This document shows positions 1 through 5,383 of a DNA stretch of 5,873 nt, in pieces. The notes beneath the pieces were generated by a model. The model ran no database searches, had not been told where the DNA came from, and saw only the letters and a program-made list of their open reading frames with translations. Numbering within the stretch: the first letter of the stretch is position 1; each line of letters begins with the position of its first letter. The DNA comes from Alphaproteobacteria bacterium (GTDB taxonomy: Bacteria; Pseudomonadota; Alphaproteobacteria; Reyranellales; Reyranellaceae), in contig JABCYT010000252.1 of assembly GCA_013290035.1 (NCBI GenBank), positions 1-5,873 on the forward strand, in the 5' to 3' direction. A program made the position numbers and the translations under genes.

Positions 1-61
1 CAACGACGCCTTCGACCTGATGCACAAGGGCGAAACGATCCGCAGCGTCGTCACCTTCTAG
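1..61 (+). CDS. Zinc-type alcohol dehydrogenase, C-terminal end only (partial)
   Basis: This is the 3' end of a gene that begins before the window. In the frame starting at base 2 the last 19 codons read NDAFDLMHKGETIRSVVTF, then TAG at 59-61. A tail of the form (I)N-x-A-F-x-L-M-x-x-G-x-(S/T)-I-R-x-V-V is typical of medium-chain zinc alcohol dehydrogenases of the class III / NDMA-dependent type, which oxidise alcohols or glutathione adducts with NAD. The catalytic and zinc-binding parts are outside the window, so the substrate and exact class cannot be judged. The stop codon overlaps the Shine-Dalgarno of the next gene, which starts 12 nt later, so the two are probably co-transcribed and translationally linked. 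Reading frame is confident; family assignment rests only on the short tail. Confidence 0.6.
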   Translation, partial: NDAFDLMHKGETIRSVVTF

Positions 62-73
62 GAAGGAAACAAC

Positions 74-970
74 ATGACCGTGCGCAAGCTGGGCGGCGCC
101 ACCATCGAGAAGGTCGAGGAGATCTGCGGCGCAGGATTCAAGCCGGCGCGCATGTTCCCCAACTTCAACCAGGACGCCTTCGACGCCCAGAAGGGATGGA
201 TGCTGCCCGACCATGTCGAGGCGGGCTCCGACCGCCTCGTCGGCTCGGTGCATACCTGGATCGTCAAGACGCCCAGGCACACGATCCTGATCGACACCTG
301 CCTGGGCAACCACAAGCAGCGCACCAATCCGGGTTGGCGCAACCTCGACACGCCGTTCCTCAACCGCCTCAAGGCGTGCGGTTGTCCGCCGGAGGCCGTC
401 GACTTCGTGATGTGCACGCACCTTCATGTCGATCACGTGGGGTGGAACACCAAATTGCAAAACGGCCGCTGGGTGCCGACCTTCCCCAACGCGCGCTACC
501 TGTTCGGCAAGACGGAATACGCGCACTGGGAAAGCGAGCGCGGCAGGCAGGGCGAAGGCAAGGTCAATGACGGCTCGTTCGACGATTCGGTGCTGCCCGT
601 CGTCGAGGCCGGCAAGGCCGTCATGATCGAGAGCGATCATCAGCCCGACCCGCTGCTCACCATCAAGGACTATCCCGGCCACACGCCGGGTTCGATCGCC
701 ATCAACCTCAGGGACGGCGGCCGCCAGGCCTGTTTCTCGGGCGACATCATGCATCATCCGATCCAGGTCTATCATCCCGACTGGTCGAGCCAGTTCTGCT
801 GGAACCAGGCGATGTCGGCGAGGAGCCGGCGGCAGCTCTTGGAGGATTGTGCCGAGACCAACGCACTCCTCTGCCCCGCCCACTTTCCCGGCGCCAATGC
901 GGGTTACATCAAGGCCGCGGGCGATTCGTTCAGGATCGAGTGGGATGTGCCAGGGACGAGCGGGCCGTAG
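74..970 (+). CDS. MBL-fold metallo-hydrolase (lactonase/esterase-like, YtnP/AiiA type)
   Basis: A 298-residue metallo-beta-lactamase-fold hydrolase. The dinuclear metal site is complete: THLHVDH at residues 115-121 (ligands H116, H118, D120, H121), H203 in GHTPGS (202-207), D224 in FSGD (221-224) and H270 in CPAHFPG (267-273). The order HxHxDH - H - D - H, the length and the W-x-P-T-F-P-N-A-R-Y stretch between the first two motifs fit the branch that contains quorum-quenching lactonases (AiiA, YtnP) and methyl-parathion-hydrolase-like esterases. No signal peptide is seen, so it is probably cytoplasmic. The start is set by AGGAAGGA at 60-67, six bases before ATG. It follows the alcohol dehydrogenase by 12 nt and precedes SDR1 by 30 nt, so hydrolysis of a lactone or ester intermediate in the same pathway is a reasonable inference. 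Fold is sure; substrate is not known. Confidence 0.9.
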   Translation: MTVRKLGGATIEKVEEICGAGFKPARMFPNFNQDAFDAQKGWMLPDHVEAGSDRLVGSVHTWIVKTPRHTILIDTCLGNHKQRTNPGWRNLDTPFLNRLKACGCPPEAVDFVMCTHLHVDHVGWNTKLQNGRWVPTFPNARYLFGKTEYAHWESERGRQGEGKVNDGSFDDSVLPVVEAGKAVMIESDHQPDPLLTIKDYPGHTPGSIAINLRDGGRQACFSGDIMHHPIQVYHPDWSSQFCWNQAMSARSRRQLLEDCAETNALLCPAHFPGANAGYIKAAGDSFRIEWDVPGTSGP

Positions 971-1000
971 GATCGGGATCGGGGATTTTAGGGGGATGCG

Positions 1001-1819
1001 ATGAAGGGTCCGGAGGATGATGCCGGCTTGACCGGCAAGGTCGCGATCGTGTCGGGCGGCGGCGCGGCGGGCGACGGCATCGGCAACGGCCGCGCCGCGG
1101 CGATCCTGCTGGCGCGCGCCGGCACCCGGGTGCTGGTGGCCGATCTCGACATCAAGCTCGCCGAGCGCACGGCCGAGATGATCAAGGCCGAGGGCGGCCA
1201 CGCCGCCGCCCATGCCGGCGACATGACCAAGGAGGCCGAGTGCAAGCGGCTGGTCGATTCCGCGGTCGACCGCTGGGGCCGGCTCGACTTTCTCGACAAC
1301 AATATCGGCATCGGCAGCCGCGGCAGCGTGATCGACGAGAAGCCCGAGGAATATCGCCGGGTCATGCAGGTCAATGTCGAGACGATGTTCCTGCTCTCCA
1401 AGCACGCCATCCCGGCCATGATCAAGACGGCCAAGGGCGGCTCGATCGTCAACATCTCGTCGATCTCGGCGCTGCGCCCGCGCGGCCTCACCACCTACTC
1501 GACGTCCAAGGCCGCCGTGATCGGGCTCACCCAGGCGATGGCGGTCGATCACGGCAAGGACCACATCCGGGTCAACTGCATCTGCCCCGGCCCGGTCTAC
1601 ACGCCCATGGTCTATGCCCGCGGCAACGGCATGAGCGAGGCGGCCCGTGCAACACGCGCCAGGGCCTCGGTGCTGAAGGTCGAGGGCACGGGCTGGGATA
1701 TCGGCCATGCCGTGCGCTTCCTGATGAGCGCGCACGCCCGCTACATCACCGGCCAGGTGCTGGTGGTCGATGGCGGCGTGACGCTGCAGGGACCAGAGCG
1801 CGATTCCCAGGATCATTAG
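1001..1819 (+). CDS. SDR family NAD(P)-dependent oxidoreductase (SDR1)
   Basis: A 272-residue classical short-chain dehydrogenase/reductase with a single Rossmann domain. Visible motifs: a lengthened glycine-rich cofactor loop at residues 18-30 (S-G-G-G-A-A-G-D-G-I-G-N-G), acidic D48 at the end of strand beta-2 (favours NAD(H) over NADP(H)), D74, NNIG at 100-103, and catalytic residues N125, S154, Y166 and K170 (YSTSK). PGPVYTP (196-202) and the C-terminal ITGQ-VLVVDGG segment are standard. It should oxidise a secondary alcohol or reduce a ketone in the cytoplasm; the substrate is unknown. ATG is preceded by AGGGGG at 990-995. The stop codon abuts, and its last base belongs to, a large inverted repeat. 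The protein is related to SDR2 downstream (same lengthened loop, GTGWD near the C terminus), with a CMD gene between them. Family is certain. Confidence 0.95.
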   Translation: MKGPEDDAGLTGKVAIVSGGGAAGDGIGNGRAAAILLARAGTRVLVADLDIKLAERTAEMIKAEGGHAAAHAGDMTKEAECKRLVDSAVDRWGRLDFLDNNIGIGSRGSVIDEKPEEYRRVMQVNVETMFLLSKHAIPAMIKTAKGGSIVNISSISALRPRGLTTYSTSKAAVIGLTQAMAVDHGKDHIRVNCICPGPVYTPMVYARGNGMSEAARATRARASVLKVEGTGWDIGHAVRFLMSAHARYITGQVLVVDGGVTLQGPERDSQDH

Positions 1820-1893
1820 CTGGGGGCGCGCCACTCCAGTGGCGCGATCATGATTCATGAGAAGACGCGCCACTGGAGTGGCGCGCCCCCAGC
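1819..1893. repeat. Perfect 28-nt inverted repeat with nested palindromes (REP/BIME-like)
   Basis: The left arm at 1819-1846 and right arm at 1866-1893 are perfect reverse complements over 28 nt, separated by 19 nt (1847-1865). Each arm consists of GCTGGGGG (or its complement) plus a 20-mer, cgcgccactCCagtggcgcg, that is itself a palindrome except for the two central bases. The element can therefore fold as one 28-bp hairpin or as two smaller ones. It begins at the last base of the SDR1 stop codon and ends one base before the stretch holding the CMD Shine-Dalgarno. This design resembles dispersed extragenic palindromic elements made of paired inverted units. Likely roles are mRNA stabilisation, partial termination or control of CMD translation; these are inferences. 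Confidence 0.9.
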
Positions 1894-1900
1894 AAAGAGG
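1894..1900 (+). promoter_or_regulatory. Shine-Dalgarno of the CMD gene (fixes its start)
   Basis: AAAGAGG lies seven bases before ATG 1908. It selects this start over an in-frame ATG at 1857, which sits in the loop of the inverted repeat, has no ribosome site and would add 17 arginine-rich residues. The site starts right at the foot of the 28-bp hairpin, so folding there could influence initiation. Confidence 0.75.
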
Positions 1901-1907
1901 ATGTGAA

Positions 1908-2462
1908 ATGGCCCGCCTGCCCTATCTCGAGCCCGACCAGGTCGCTCCCGAGTACCGCGACATGCTGAAGCGCAACACCAACCTGCACAAGCTGATGGTC
2001 AATTCGCCCGACATGGCGCGCGCCTTCAACGGCGTGGGTGGCTTCATCCGCTTCAAGAGCAAGCTCGACCCGCGCCTGCGCGAGCTCGCCATCCTGCAGG
2101 TCGGCTGGATGGAGCGCTCGGAGTACGAGTTCACCCATCACGTCAAGATCGGCAAGGAGTTCGGCGTCACCGACGAGGATATCCAAGGCCTGTTCGCCGA
2201 AACCGAGGGCAAGCCCAGCAAGCACGAGCCGCTCGCCAAGGCGATCCTCAAGGGCGCGCGCGAGATGGTGCGCGATATCGGCATGTCCGAAGCCACCTTC
2301 GCCGAGATCAAGAAGGATCTAAGCAACGAGCACATGACCGACCTGGTGCTGACCATCGCCTACTACTGCGCCGTGGTCCGCGTGCTCGCCACCATGAAGA
2401 TCGACAACGAGCCTTACTACAAAGAGGTACTGAAACAGTACCCGATCCCAGGAGTGAGCTGA
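1908..2462 (+). CDS. Carboxymuconolactone decarboxylase family protein (AhpD-like fold, no CxxC)
   Basis: A 184-residue all-helical CMD/AhpD-superfamily protein. The core runs about residues 45-130: the family pattern L-R-E-L-A-I-L-x-V at 57-65, W67, then RSEYEFTHH at 70-78 ending in H77/H78, followed by V-K-I-G-K-E-F-G-V. The position where AhpD peroxidase-type members carry CxxC is occupied by S/E/Y/E, so a thiol-disulphide role is unlikely. This subgroup, with E-Y-E-(W/F)-x-x-H, is common beside dehydrogenases in catabolic clusters, and a decarboxylase, hydrolase or isomerase role on a cyclic or lactone intermediate is inferred, not shown. The start at 1908 is chosen for the Shine-Dalgarno AAAGAGG and because similarity-like sequence begins with MARLPYL. 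Its stop is one base from the SDR2 start, indicating tight co-expression with SDR2. Confidence 0.9.
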   Translation: MARLPYLEPDQVAPEYRDMLKRNTNLHKLMVNSPDMARAFNGVGGFIRFKSKLDPRLRELAILQVGWMERSEYEFTHHVKIGKEFGVTDEDIQGLFAETEGKPSKHEPLAKAILKGAREMVRDIGMSEATFAEIKKDLSNEHMTDLVLTIAYYCAVVRVLATMKIDNEPYYKEVLKQYPIPGVS

Positions 2463-2463
2463 C

Positions 2464-3264
2464 ATGCGCCTGAAAGATCGCGTCGCCATCGTCGTCGGTG
2501 CGGGCCAGAGCCCGGGCGAAGGCATGGGCAACGGCCGCGCCACGGCCCTCACCTTCGCCCGCGAAGGCGCCAAGGTGCTGTGCGTCGACCACAACCTCGC
2601 CAGCGCCGAGGAGACGGCCGCCATGATCAAGGCCAGCCAGGGTACGGCGGTGGCCTTCAAGGCCGACGTCACCAGGGACGCCGAGATCAAGGCGATGGTG
2701 GCCGATGCCCACAGCCGCTGGGGCAGGATCGACATCCTGCACAACAATGTCGGCGTCTCGATCTCGGGCGGCGACGCCGAGCTTCTGGACATCACCGAGG
2801 AGGCGTTCGACCGCTGCGTGGCGATCAACCTCAAAAGCACGATCCTCGCCTGCAAGCACGTCATCCCGATCATGCGCCAGCAGAAGAGCGGCGCCATCGT
2901 CAACATCTCGTCGATGGCGGTGATCACGACCTATCCCTACGTCGCCTACAAGGCGACCAAGGCGGCGATGGTCTCCTTCACCGAGCAGCTCGCCTACCAG
3001 AACGCCCAGTACGGCATCCGCGCCAACGTCATCCTGCCCGGCCTGATGAACACGCCGATGGCGGTCGACACGCGCGCGCGCGAGTTCAAGAAGAGCCGCG
3101 CCCAGGTCGAGGCCGAGCGCGATTCCCAGGTACCGCTGCGCAGGAAGATGGGCACCGGCTGGGACGTCGCCAACGCCGCGCTGTTCCTGGCGTCGGACGA
3201 GGCCAACTTCATCACCGGCGTGACCCTGCCGGTCGACGGTGGTGCCAGCGTGCGGCGAGGTTAG
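2464..3264 (+). CDS. SDR family NAD(P)-dependent oxidoreductase (SDR2)
   Basis: A 266-residue classical SDR. Motifs: lengthened glycine loop G12-A-G-Q-S-P-G-E-G-M-G-N-G24, D42 after beta-2 (NAD preference), D68, NNVG at 94-97, catalytic N122, S150, Y162 and K166 (YKATK), PGLMNTP near residues 194-200, and ITGVTLPVDGG near the C terminus. It should catalyse an NAD-linked alcohol/ketone interconversion; the substrate is unknown. ATG is preceded by AGGAG at 2450-2454, inside the end of the CMD gene, and only one base separates the two reading frames, so translation is probably coupled. It resembles SDR1 in the cofactor loop (G-x-G-N-G-R-A), the N-N-x-G region and GTGWD, suggesting ancient duplication or sequential steps on related substrates. 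Family is certain. Confidence 0.95.
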   Translation: MRLKDRVAIVVGAGQSPGEGMGNGRATALTFAREGAKVLCVDHNLASAEETAAMIKASQGTAVAFKADVTRDAEIKAMVADAHSRWGRIDILHNNVGVSISGGDAELLDITEEAFDRCVAINLKSTILACKHVIPIMRQQKSGAIVNISSMAVITTYPYVAYKATKAAMVSFTEQLAYQNAQYGIRANVILPGLMNTPMAVDTRAREFKKSRAQVEAERDSQVPLRRKMGTGWDVANAALFLASDEANFITGVTLPVDGGASVRRG

Positions 3265-3283
3265 CTGGCGGTCCGCAGTTCGC

Positions 3284-3360
3284 TGTCGTCCTGAGCGCAG
3301 CGAAGGACCTCATCGCCGCGGGCCGCGGGCATGAGATCCTTCGCTACGCTCAGGATGACA
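3284..3360. repeat. Imperfect 30-nt inverted repeat at the SDR2/ade convergence; probable bidirectional terminator
   Basis: The left arm 3284-3313 and right arm 3331-3360 are complementary over 30 nt with three mismatches (3288/3356, 3298/3346, 3308/3336). The 17-nt loop is GC-rich and holds two CCGCGG sites. The arm core, tcctgagcg-y-agcgaagga, looks like a dispersed repeat that I recall from intergenic regions of many GC-rich bacteria; this recognition is from memory. As minus-strand RNA, two of the three mismatches become G·U pairs. It sits 19 nt after the SDR2 stop and overlaps the ade 3' end, so it probably stops or stabilises both converging transcripts. There is no strong T-run, so it is not a textbook intrinsic terminator. 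Confidence 0.85.
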
Positions 3361-5077
3361 CGAGTTCAAACTTATCCACGTCGACCAGCCCCTTGTCGGT
3401 GATGCGCAGATGCGGGATCACCGGCAGCGCCAGGAAAGCCATCTGCAGGAAGGGCTCGTGCAGGGTCGTGCCCATGGCCGACACGGCCTGCCGCAGCTTG
3501 CGCAGGCCCTGCTCGACCTCCTCGAACGGCTTGTCGCTCATCAGGCCGGCGACGGGCAGCGCCAGTTCCGCCGTGACCCTGCCGTCCACCGCCGCCACGA
3601 AGCCGCCCTTGATCTCGATCAACCGGTTCACCGCCATGGCCATGTCCGAATCGGTGCAGCCGATGACGCAGACATTGTGGCTGTCGTGGCCGACCGACGA
3701 GGCGATGGCGCCGCGCCGGAGGCCGAAGCCCCGGACGAAGCCGTGCCCGACACTGCCGTGGCGGCTGTGCCGGCCGAGCACCGCCACCTTCAGGATATCG
3801 AGCGCCACGTCGGCCATGAACGCGCCTTCGCGCGAGGACACGTTGATCGCCAGCCGGTCGGTCAGGATGCTGCCCGGCCGGATGCCGATCACCGGCGGCG
3901 ATTCGCCGGTGCCGCGCGGCACGTGGAAGGTTCCGGCCGTCACCGGCCGGAGCTTCACCGAATCGAGGCCGACCAGCGCCACGTCGGCCCGCGTCCGGAA
4001 GCGGTCGGGCGTCACCGGCGCGCCGCGGCAGATCACGGAATGCACCTTGCAGGTCGAGAGGTCCTCGAGCAGCACGATGTCGGCGCGCTGGCCGGGCGCC
4101 ACCAGGCCGCGATCGAACAGGCCGAAATGGCGGGCCGCCGACCAGGTGGCGGCGCGGTAGGCGTCGAGCGGCCGCACGCCGCGGCCGATGGCGGCGCGGA
4201 TCAGGTAGTCGATATGGCCTTCCTCGGCGATGTCGAGCGGATTGCGGTCATCGGTGCAGAGCGCCAGGAACGGCGCGCGCTCGGTCGTCAGCAGCTCGGC
4301 CAGGGCGGCGAGGTCCTTGGACACCGTGCCTTCGCGGATCAGGATCTGCATGCCCTTGGCGAGCTTCTCGCGCGCCTCGGCGGCCGACGTCGTCTCGTGG
4401 CAGTTGCGTATACCGGCGGCGATGTAGGCATTGAGGTCGTAGGACGAGAGCAGCGGCGAATGGCCGTCGATCTGCACGTCGGAGAAGGCCGCAAGCTTGT
4501 GCATCACGCCCGGGTCCTTGTTGAGCACACCCGGCACGTTCATCATCTCGGCCAGCCCCAGCACCTTGGGATGGGTCTTGAAGGGCAGCAGGTCCCTCGC
4601 TTCCAGCCGCGCGCCCGAGGTTTCGAGATGGGTCGCCGGCACGCAGGAGGAGAGTTGCACGCGGAGGTCGATGACGGTGACCTCGGCGCATTTCAGGAAG
4701 AATTTCAGCCCGCGGACGCCCAGCACGTTGCAGATCTCGTGCGGGTCGCAGATCGCCGTCGTGGTGCCGCGCGGCACGACGCAGCGGTCGAATTCCAGCG
4801 GCGGCACCAGCGTCGACTCGCAATGGACGTGGCTGTCGATGAAGCCCGGCACGGCGATCAGCCCGCGGCCGTCGATCTCGGTGGCGCCGGAATAGGTCTC
4901 GTAGGTGCCGACGATGCGATCGCCCGCGATCGCGATGTCGCCCACCGCCATTTCACCCGAGGTAAGGTCGAAAATGCCGACCGACTTGATGACCAGGTCG
5001 GCCGGGCCCTTGCCGCGGGCCTGATCGATGATGTCGGCGAGACGGGATTCGGAGAGAGGGTCTCTCATCGGTTTCAT
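3350..5077 (-). CDS. ade: Adenine deaminase
   Basis: A 575-residue amidohydrolase-superfamily enzyme that converts adenine to hypoxanthine and ammonia (EC 3.5.4.2) in purine salvage; cytoplasmic. Length matches the family (about 560-600). Motifs in order: PGFIDSHVHCES (77-88, metal ligands H83 and H85), DPHE (111-114), GLAEMMN (174-180, metal-bridging E177), DGHSP (204-208, H206), CHE (226-228, H227), CTDDR (274-278, catalytic aspartate). A C-terminal domain follows with RHGSVGHGFVRGFGLRRGAI near 439-458, VGHDSHN (462-468) and LALPVIPHLRITDKGL (549-564). ATG 5077 is the best start; an alternative ATG is at 5068. GGGAGG (5100-5095) is 17 nt away, too far to be a normal ribosome site. The open frame continues upstream to 5521 but that part shows no family similarity. 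The last two codons and the stop lie inside the inverted repeat. Independent unit, convergent with SDR2. Confidence 0.95.
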   Translation of the reverse strand: MKPMRDPLSESRLADIIDQARGKGPADLVIKSVGIFDLTSGEMAVGDIAIAGDRIVGTYETYSGATEIDGRGLIAVPGFIDSHVHCESTLVPPLEFDRCVVPRGTTTAICDPHEICNVLGVRGLKFFLKCAEVTVIDLRVQLSSCVPATHLETSGARLEARDLLPFKTHPKVLGLAEMMNVPGVLNKDPGVMHKLAAFSDVQIDGHSPLLSSYDLNAYIAAGIRNCHETTSAAEAREKLAKGMQILIREGTVSKDLAALAELLTTERAPFLALCTDDRNPLDIAEEGHIDYLIRAAIGRGVRPLDAYRAATWSAARHFGLFDRGLVAPGQRADIVLLEDLSTCKVHSVICRGAPVTPDRFRTRADVALVGLDSVKLRPVTAGTFHVPRGTGESPPVIGIRPGSILTDRLAINVSSREGAFMADVALDILKVAVLGRHSRHGSVGHGFVRGFGLRRGAIASSVGHDSHNVCVIGCTDSDMAMAVNRLIEIKGGFVAAVDGRVTAELALPVAGLMSDKPFEEVEQGLRKLRQAVSAMGTTLHEPFLQMAFLALPVIPHLRITDKGLVDVDKFELVSS

Positions 5078-5083
5078 GAAACC

Positions 5084-5112
5084 CAGATAACCAGCCTCCC
5101 GTGGCCTGACAA
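5084..5112 (-). promoter_or_regulatory. Possible sigma70-type promoter of ade
   Basis: On the minus strand TTGTCA (5112-5107; five of six matches to TTGACA) and TATCTG (5089-5084; three of six matches to TATAAT) are 17 nt apart. The predicted transcription start falls at or next to the A of ATG 5077, implying a leaderless mRNA, which would fit the lack of a well-placed Shine-Dalgarno. The -10 match is weak, so this is a suggestion. Confidence 0.3.
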
Positions 5113-5187
5113 TGGCAGCGTGCAAGGCGGTCGCCGAGCCGCACAGCGATTCGACAGGACTGCCCGAAGAGCGTACAGATGCAGGCA

Positions 5188-5219
5188 CCATCGCCCACGA
5201 AGCCGTAGGCTTGCGATGG
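5188..5219. other. Stem-loop in the divergent region
   Basis: CCATCGC (5188-5194) pairs with GCGATGG (5213-5219). After a 5-nt bulge (5195-5199), AAGCC (5200-5204) pairs with GGCTT (5208-5212) around a 3-nt loop. All 12 pairs are perfect Watson-Crick, so either strand could fold. Function unknown; could be part of an RNA leader of ade or a remnant of a dispersed repeat. Confidence 0.55.
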
Positions 5220-5320
5220 CTGAGAGATACGTGCGCTCCCGCCCGGGTTGGCGAGGTGTGCGAATGATCACCGGCTCGTATCGCCCGTCCTGTTTCCGAT
5301 TTTCTTGATCCTGTTGATTG

Positions 5321-5369
5321 TCGGCGGCGCAGACTTGCGCCTGCCGAGCTGACGGCCGCCTGTCGGCCG
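5321..5369 (+). promoter_or_regulatory. Two hairpins immediately before the ribosome site of the small membrane protein
   Basis: Hairpin one: TCGGC+GGCGCA (5321-5331) pairs with TGCGCC (5336-5341) and GCCGA (5343-5347), 11 bp with one bulged T and loop GACT. Hairpin two: CGGCCG (5353-5358) pairs with CGGCCG (5364-5369) around CCTGT. The Shine-Dalgarno AAAGGA (5372-5377) begins three bases later, so the 5' leader would be tightly folded up to the ribosome site. Confidence 0.5.
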
Positions 5370-5383
5370 CGAAAGGACTTTCC

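Larger units (their letters stand above)
5078..5383. other. Divergent intergenic region between ade and the small membrane protein gene
   Basis: 306 nt with no supported gene; open frames crossing it are serine/arginine-rich and look non-coding. It holds a possible ade promoter (5084-5112), a stem-loop at 5188-5219, an outer pairing of CGAGCCG (5135-5141) with CGGCTCG (5272-5278) that would enclose about 130 nt, a relatively AT-richer patch at 5288-5319, and two hairpins just before the downstream start (5321-5347, 5353-5369). No known riboswitch consensus was recognised. Confidence 0.7.

Noticed and set aside
1857..1907. Earlier in-frame ATG for the CMD gene
   Set aside because: It lies in the loop of the inverted repeat without a ribosome site. 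ATG 1908 has AAAGAGG at good spacing and gives the expected N-terminus.
2580..4160. 526-codon + strand frame spanning SDR2, the repeat and part of ade
   Set aside because: It overlaps two genuine genes out of frame or antisense and runs through an inverted repeat; composition is typical of a GC shadow frame.
4914..4945. Palindromic GCGATCGC-type clusters within ade
   Set aside because: They encode conserved-style residues (IAIAGDRIV) in frame and are explained by codon choice in GC-rich DNA.
5215..5270. THI-box (TPP) or glycine riboswitch, suggested by GGCTGAGAGATAC on + and CTCTCAG on -
   Set aside because: The other obligatory blocks (ACCC...GAACCTGATC for TPP, the GGCAAA-type block for glycine) are absent, and neither downstream gene belongs to those regulons.
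3410..5308. 632-codon open frame on the + strand opposite ade
   Set aside because: It is the antisense shadow of ade, which has every family motif. The translation is rich in H, R, G and A with no domain and arises from high GC.
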